The translations under genes and the position numbers were made by a program. The notes beneath the pieces are model-generated. The model saw only the letters and a program-made list of their open reading frames with translations. It ran no database searches and was not told the origin of the DNA. Below, in pieces: positions 58,971 through 64,000 of a DNA stretch of 64,000 nt (position 1 is the stretch's first letter; each line of letters opens with the position of its first letter). The DNA is taken from positions 15,562,101 to 15,626,100 of the forward strand of contig NC_134845.1 of NCBI RefSeq assembly GCF_965363235.1, given 5' to 3'. The stretch is from Mytilus galloprovincialis. Taxonomy: Eukaryota > Mollusca > Bivalvia > Mytilida > Mytilidae.

Positions 58971-59055
58971 CTTGCAATTGTTTCTTTCTCTCAATTTCTT
59001 GTAGTCTCTGTCGTTCCTTTTGCTTTTCTTCAACTTTTTTCCTATGGTCATTTTC
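58971..59055 (-). CDS. FHDC1: Formin exon: basic coiled linker after FH2
   Basis: 85 bp, between TTTTTCTAG and GGTATGT. Reads ENDHRKKVEEKQKERQRLQE then IERKKQLQ. Starts in phase 0 and ends with one base (G) that joins GAT in the last exon. This is the Lys/Glu/Arg helix that ends FH2 domains. Confidence 0.9.
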
Positions 59056-59720
59056 CTAGAAAAATCATTGAACATAAATCAGGACTTAAATTCAATTTCT
59101 GTGAAATAGTTTTATGTAGTATTGTTAAATTCAAATGAGTTTTAATACTTTTAATACTTTTAAAATAAAGAAGATAATGTTGAGTTATTTTTTGAATGGT
59201 TTGGTATTGCATGTTATGTGTGCATCTTCTGTTATTGCACTGTTTCAGATGACAACAGAAAGTTAGACTTTCACAAAAATGTAGTCAACATATCCATATA
59301 GTCATAGAACAGTTTATAATGAGAACAGCATATCAAATGAATTCAAACGCAGAAAAAGTCGATTAATTGCTTTTCTGGTGTTCATGAAAATGTCTTTATA
59401 AATACCAACCCTCAAAAATGTTTTATATCGGAAACATTATTAATCTCACAAGAAGTTGAAAAGTTCGAATGTAGATTCCTTTTTTGTTTTTGCTTAATCT
59501 TATTTCAGTTTCATGGTTGAAGATGGTTTATTATAGATTGCCTTAATCGATTATGGCACAATATTCGGTTTTTAATATTCTATAGTACGTGTATGATTAA
59601 GCCTCCCATTCTTTTTGATTTGTGCAACACTGATTACTCGTATGTAACGCTCGACTTGCCTGTTATCTTTATTGAGTTTTTGTTTTATCAACTTTAATTT
59701 CTTGTCTATAGTGAACTTAC

Positions 59721-59885
59721 TGTTATTGCTTTCTTGAATCTGGTACAGAACGTATTGAGTACAGAAAAACATTCTTCTAATTTAAAGGAAGACGAATCCT
59801 CACAGAAAAAGTCTGCCAGTTCTAACTTCAGACTTTCTATGTCTTTCAGATCTTCCTGGAGTTCAGATAGATCATCTTTTGCAAA
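59721..59885 (-). CDS. FHDC1: Formin exon: FH2 C-terminal region
   Basis: 165 bp, 55 codons, phase 0 to 0, acceptor TTTGCAG and donor GTAAGT. Contains LADFFCEDSSSFKLEECFSV and FCTRFKKAIT; 'L..YFCED...F.LE+.F..+..F...F..A+' is the typical end of FH2, and FKLEEC favours FHDC1. Confidence 0.92.
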
Positions 59886-60054
59886 CTGCAAAGAACAAAC
59901 AACAAAAGTTAAAAATATGATGATATATTCTGAAGAACATCAACCATCAGGTAACATTTATAGTTAAAAAAGGAATTATAAAAATAACAACAATGACCGT
60001 TTATAATATACTATGTGATGTGAATATAAAAATCATTGGAAAAAAGTGTCTTAC

Positions 60055-60175
60055 TTGTAAGAAATCTGACATCTGATTTTTGAAATCTGCCCCAATGGTT
60101 TCAGCTTGCATTGATAGCTTAGTGATTTTATCATGAAGACCATTTATATCCGATGTAACATTTTCAAGTGATGCC
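60055..60175 (-). CDS. FHDC1: Formin exon: FH2 helical region
   Basis: 121 bp; the first base completes the split codon CA/G. Reads ASLENVTSDINGLHDKITKL then SMQAETIGADFKNQMSDFLQ, donor GTAAGA. Corresponds to the 'V.V+.L...+..L...+..++' helices of FH2. Confidence 0.92.
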
Positions 60176-60690
60176 CTGAAAAAAAATCAATTTGTTATCA
60201 ATCAAATGTTTCTAGATATATTATGAATGATGAAACATAAAATATAAATGTCGAAGTTCATTGACTAACTAGAAGTGAGTTAGACACATAGACATTATTA
60301 AAATACAAAATTTACTATATGTTTTTAGGGTATGAGGAGAAATAAAAGAGTAAATTTCCTAAAGGCTACATGCTTTTGCTATGTCTATCATCAATTATTC
60401 AGAACAATGCCTTTTTTACTGTCTCTATGCAATTTTAAATCTGTTAATAGCCTTTTTAAGCATGACATAAAAATAAATACAAATCTTATATTAAACATTC
60501 ATAAGAAATGATTATTTACTAAAAATACATCCTTTTTTATAACAGAACAAATTTGTTATTTGGTTCATAGGAAGGTCAGAGAACATACAAACTTGGAAAT
60601 AAATTAACAAGTTCTTTTTTATTATGATAGGCGTGTGATCAGCATTAATTACATTCCAAGGTCAGAAAAGGTCAAGTACAGTACACTTAC

Positions 60691-60761
60691 TGAGAGGCAT
60701 CTTTTAAATATCTCATTTCATCAGGAAACTTAAGCAAATCGGGATTTTTCTCATCCGCTTG
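60691..60761 (-). CDS. FHDC1: Formin exon: FH2 helical region
   Basis: 71 bp, phase 0 start, two bases left at the end. Reads QADEKNPDLLKFPDEMRYLK; equivalent to 'a.e.ypdLL.F..+L..+..AS' of FH2. Confidence 0.92.
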
Positions 60762-60980
60762 CTGAAAAATATAAAACAGAACATGAAATAAATTAAAGAA
60801 AAACGACTTTTCGTTGCAGCTAAAGCATAAATATATGTTTTACTTATGAAATTAAGTATACTTAATATATCAGAAAAGTATGTTAAGAAACTGGGCAATA
60901 TTGAAAAGTAAGCATATTAGGTTCAAAACAATTTGAAACAGATATTCGTTTATACTTATTTAAATAGCTATAATACTTAC

Positions 60981-61088
60981 CAAAATGACATAATGAAGAA
61001 GGTTCATTCTAGGTTTATTTGCTCTAGTTTCGGTTAACTTTATGAGAGAAGACAATTTGAATCCTGCAGCATCACCAGCATAGTTACC
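60981..61088 (-). CDS. FHDC1: Formin exon: FH2 signature block
   Basis: 108 bp, phase 0 to 0, acceptor TTTCAG and donor GTAAGT. Reads [20 protein letters not shown] then [16 protein letters not shown]. 'GF+LSSL.KL.+T+.......LLH++' is the most conserved FH2 stretch; it lies in the actin-contacting knob/post core. Confidence 0.95.
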
Positions 61089-62207
61089 CTGAAACATAAA
61101 AAAATATGTATATAGTTATTAATTGAAAAAAGATGATATTTCAATATTCTTTGGGAAACGTGATGACAGATGACTGAACATGGCAGCAGAGAGCTCTTTG
61201 AAGAAACGCGTTTCTAGTTTACATGTACCTTTGTTTTATTGTGCATTTTTCGATTAAACCATTTGATTTTAATGTTTTATGTCTCAATACTGTCGTTTTG
61301 TGATTGGTTGTCTCTAATTTAGCTTTTGCTCTGTTGTATTACACCTAATAACGTTTAAAGCACTGACACAGGGCTATATTTAGATGATTTTATTTGTAGA
61401 TCTATAAACACTTGACCAATTTTATCATTACATCAGACAAAAGTGTTATTCATGATATACTTAACGATTTTTATCATTTAGTTGTAAATTATTATCAACA
61501 AAATAAATGGATTATAGTGAACATTCTGTATTAACATTACAGTAACCAATTGAACGTAATGTTAATCAAGTACCAGTTTGACTGAAGGCTAGGTCCCATA
61601 AGCCTTACAGCAAATATTTAGGTATGATATGATTGGGTATAATAACAACCATTACACGACTTAGTGTATAAATATTTCAAAGTATTAAATCATATTATGT
61701 ACTTCAATAGCATTAATTCGCTCAAACTGGCAGAGTTTCATAACTAAGAACAAAGTGATTAGTTCATAACATTTAACCAAGGTTAGGCACCGCTTTAAAG
61801 AGTAAGACAAATATTGTATATTTGTATATATAATTCACAAATTGTAAATCTTAAAAGTTAAACAATTTGATATTAAAATCTTTGATATAAGAAACAATAA
61901 CTCACATGTGTTGTTGTTTTAAGGTTTATTTTGTTATTAAATAAGAATGTAAGTGTATCTATATCCTAGTTAATTTGATGTAATAATATAATTGATTCTC
62001 CTTCGTTTTATAAATGTTTAATATTACAGAAAGCAAGTTTAATTACAAAGCCATTTATAAATTTCAAATCTTAAATTACAGTGAATCAAAACTTTTAAAA
62101 TTCTGATCTAAATAAGCAACCTTTCTGTCCATTGGTATCATACGATAAAAACCAATATATAGAAACAGTATAAAATCGGTTCATCTTAAGTCTTTATATA
62201 AACTTAC

Positions 62208-62278
62208 ATTATTTAAGTAGTTTCCAGCAATCAGTACCAAATATAGCAGTTCGTGAAGATGACTGTTCTCTTTGATTT
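62208..62278 (-). CDS. FHDC1: Formin exon: FH2 core
   Basis: 71 bp; joins the previous exon through a split GAA codon. Reads IKENSHLHELLYLVLIAGNY then LNN before GTAAGT. '.LL..+L.+GN+LN' is diagnostic for FH2. Confidence 0.95.
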
Positions 62279-62499
62279 CTGAAAGTTATAATCCAAATAA
62301 TAAATAATGTTTGGAAAATGTGTGAATAAGTCAATATTTAATAAGTGGATACATTACTTAAAATACGTTTGTATTGGTAAGGACTTAATTATGATATTAC
62401 TCTCTTTTGCAAAGGGAAAAATGTTTAATAAGTAACATGACCTGAATAACCTTGCCTAACTTGTGCAAGCTACTTTCCAAAAAGTAAATTCACAAAAAT

Positions 62500-62640
62500 A
62501 CTGAACTCCGAGGACAATTCAAAAAGGAAAGTCCCTAATCGAATGGCAAAATCAAAAAGTCAAACACATCAAACGAATGAATAACATCTGTCATACTCCT
62601 GATTTGGAACAGACATTTTCTTGTGTAGAAAATGGTGGAT
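62500..62640 (-). repeat. Family C dispersed repeat in a formin intron
   Basis: Reverse-strand form of 7725-7862: 'aaaatactgaactccgagga', 'gtccctaatcgaatggcaaa'. The frame at 62577-62768 is not a gene. Confidence 0.85.
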
Positions 62641-63638
62641 ATAAGCTGATTTTAAAGCTAGCTAAACCTCTCACTTGTATGACAGTTGGTGAAAAGTCAA
62701 ATAGTGCAAAAAATAATATATATAAACGTTACGCTTTTAAATTTTATCATACGAAAATAATAAGATAAAACTTAAATGATTTGACATAAACAGCAACACA
62801 TATTGTGATTGCCATCGCCAGTGTATCCATGGGTTCTTCGTGTATTAACTTATACTATCTTTAAATCAAACAGGATCAAACATCATGAACTGATAAATCA
62901 TCATATGATTCATTGGTTTGAAAAATTGAACTTGTCCAATTATTTGTGACAAATTGTTTTTCAATAGCAGCCTCAAAACCTTCAACTTTATCTGACATTT
63001 ACCTTATGGCTTTAATACTGTTGAAGTGTTAACTTTGTAAGTAAATCTAAGTTATTGAGACTGCTTAATAAATATACTCCCACCCTGAATCTACACCTTA
63101 TAAACGTATGTGTTAGTCTAAATTTGATAGCGCAAAATTTTAAGTAGCCAGTAAAAATTTATTAGAATGTACTTATATTGAGAGAAAAAATTATCATAAT
63201 GACTAATACTTTACATAAATATATACAACGTCATCCAAGAAACTAGTTTAACTTTTAAGGAACTACATTAATGTGTATTTCATGTATATATCAATATTTG
63301 TTTATGCCTGTTTTTTACCTGTGTGGTTTGAACCGTTGTTTTGTTTTTAAGTCGCCGAAGATACATCACAGTTGTCAGTGAAGTGAAAAAAGTAAAATTG
63401 ATGCTCTATGTTCTCATCCATAGGATAATTACATTGAGCAAAGTTCAAGAAGTTCCCACAAAAGTCATCACATATCTACTTTTTGGATAGACCTATCTAT
63501 CACCTCATCACTTCGTAGACATCTTAAAACAAAAACTACTTCAATTAATGAATTACTAAAGTGGTGTTTAAAATGGTGTAGACAATCAAAAAACATACTC
63601 GAGTATATCAAAACTAAATGCACATAAATAGGTTGTAC

Positions 63639-63739
63639 CTTTTGCTGCTGCAATCACTGCCTCTATGGCAGGTTTTATCCAGTCCATGTTTGTATTGAAT
63701 TCCTCTTTCACGGCAAAACCTTCTATTCTGGATTTATAA
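63639..63739 (-). CDS. FHDC1: Formin exon: FH2 (first exon inside the window)
   Basis: 101 bp; acceptor CTGTTACAG, donor AAAAG/GTACAA. The first base is the third base of a codon from the exon beyond the right edge. Reads YKSRIEGFAVKEEFNTNMDW then IKPAIEAVIAAAK. '+..+.F...F.......+KP.+..+..A' is the FH2 lasso/linker-proximal part. FH1 and N-terminal sequence are outside the window. Confidence 0.9.
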
Positions 63740-63835
63740 CTGTAACAGAAAGAAACTTCATTTATTTTAATGTATAAAATGTTGAAAAGATACTGCATAG
63801 TTAGAGTCTGATAAAAAACCAAATCACAAATATGC

Positions 63836-63990
63836 CGAACTCCGAGAAAAATCAAAACGGAAAGTCCCTAATCAAATGGTAAATGGCAAAATCAAACGTT
63901 AAAAGACATCAAACGAACGGATAACAACTGTCATATTTCTGACTTGGTACAGGCATTTTTCTCTGTAAAAAATTGTGTAAAAACTGTGTT
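63836..63990 (-). repeat. Family C dispersed repeat in a formin intron
   Basis: 'gaactccgagaaaaatcaaa', 'gtccctaatcaaatggtaaa', 'gacatcaaacgaacggataa'; same orientation as 62500-62640. Confidence 0.85.
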
Positions 63991-64000
63991 TATAGCTAGC

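Overview
The window is animal nuclear DNA: strongly AT-rich and gene-poor, with GT-AG introns, no operons and dense interspersed repeats. The repeat families, the tRNA-like 440-bp array, the hammerhead-ribozyme repeat and a C1q-domain gene are all of types I know from marine mussels, so a Mytilus-like bivalve is the likely source. That is recognition from memory, not a search result.

Two genes look functional. The first is an intronless coding region at 12937-14238 (minus) for a type II membrane glycosyltransferase of family GT31 (beta-1,3-galactosyl/GlcNAc-transferase-like). The second is the 3' part of a formin (minus, 54401-63739, continuing past the right edge). Eight exons, all joined by GT-AG introns with matching phases, encode the C-terminal half of an FH2 domain, a basic linker and a Ser/Arg-rich tail of about 1,300 residues in one last exon. 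The FH2 segment and tail-proximal WH2/DAD-like helix place it in the FHDC1/INF2 group, with FHDC1 preferred. A third gene, a secreted C1q-domain protein (34272-35557, plus), has a signal-peptide exon and a C1q exon broken by several small indels and one stop codon, so it is called a pseudogene.

The rest is repeats in layers. 1-1255: 3' end of a reverse-transcriptase element. 3530-4700: an old repeat split by an 830-bp hAT transposon with a 5-bp duplication; the empty site is preserved in a second copy at 6868. 5350-6340: 170-bp tandem repeat carrying AGGTCA half-sites. 18081-21385 and 21625-29434: two adjacent regions bounded by long inverted repeats. The second contains a decayed Ty3/gypsy-like gag-protease region, which is itself interrupted by a hammerhead-ribozyme repeat and by a 3.57-kb terminal-inverted-repeat transposon. 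That transposon has arrays of a GGGGAAATTTCCCC palindrome at both ends. 36503-38640: tandem 440-bp tRNA-like units ending in nested palindromes. 39838-40417: reverse-transcriptase fragment and a foldback element. 42262-54268: several minisatellites and dispersed repeats.

No cooperating gene cluster is visible. The most notable features are RNA- or DNA-structural: intact and decayed hammerhead ribozymes, the tRNA-like tandem array with a compensating hairpin, the transposon with Rel/kappaB-like palindromes, two hairpin elements carrying CRE and CCAAT motifs, and a tandem repeat that includes the last codons of the GT31 gene. All coordinates come from reading by eye; repeat edges are approximate unless a target duplication or splice site fixes them.
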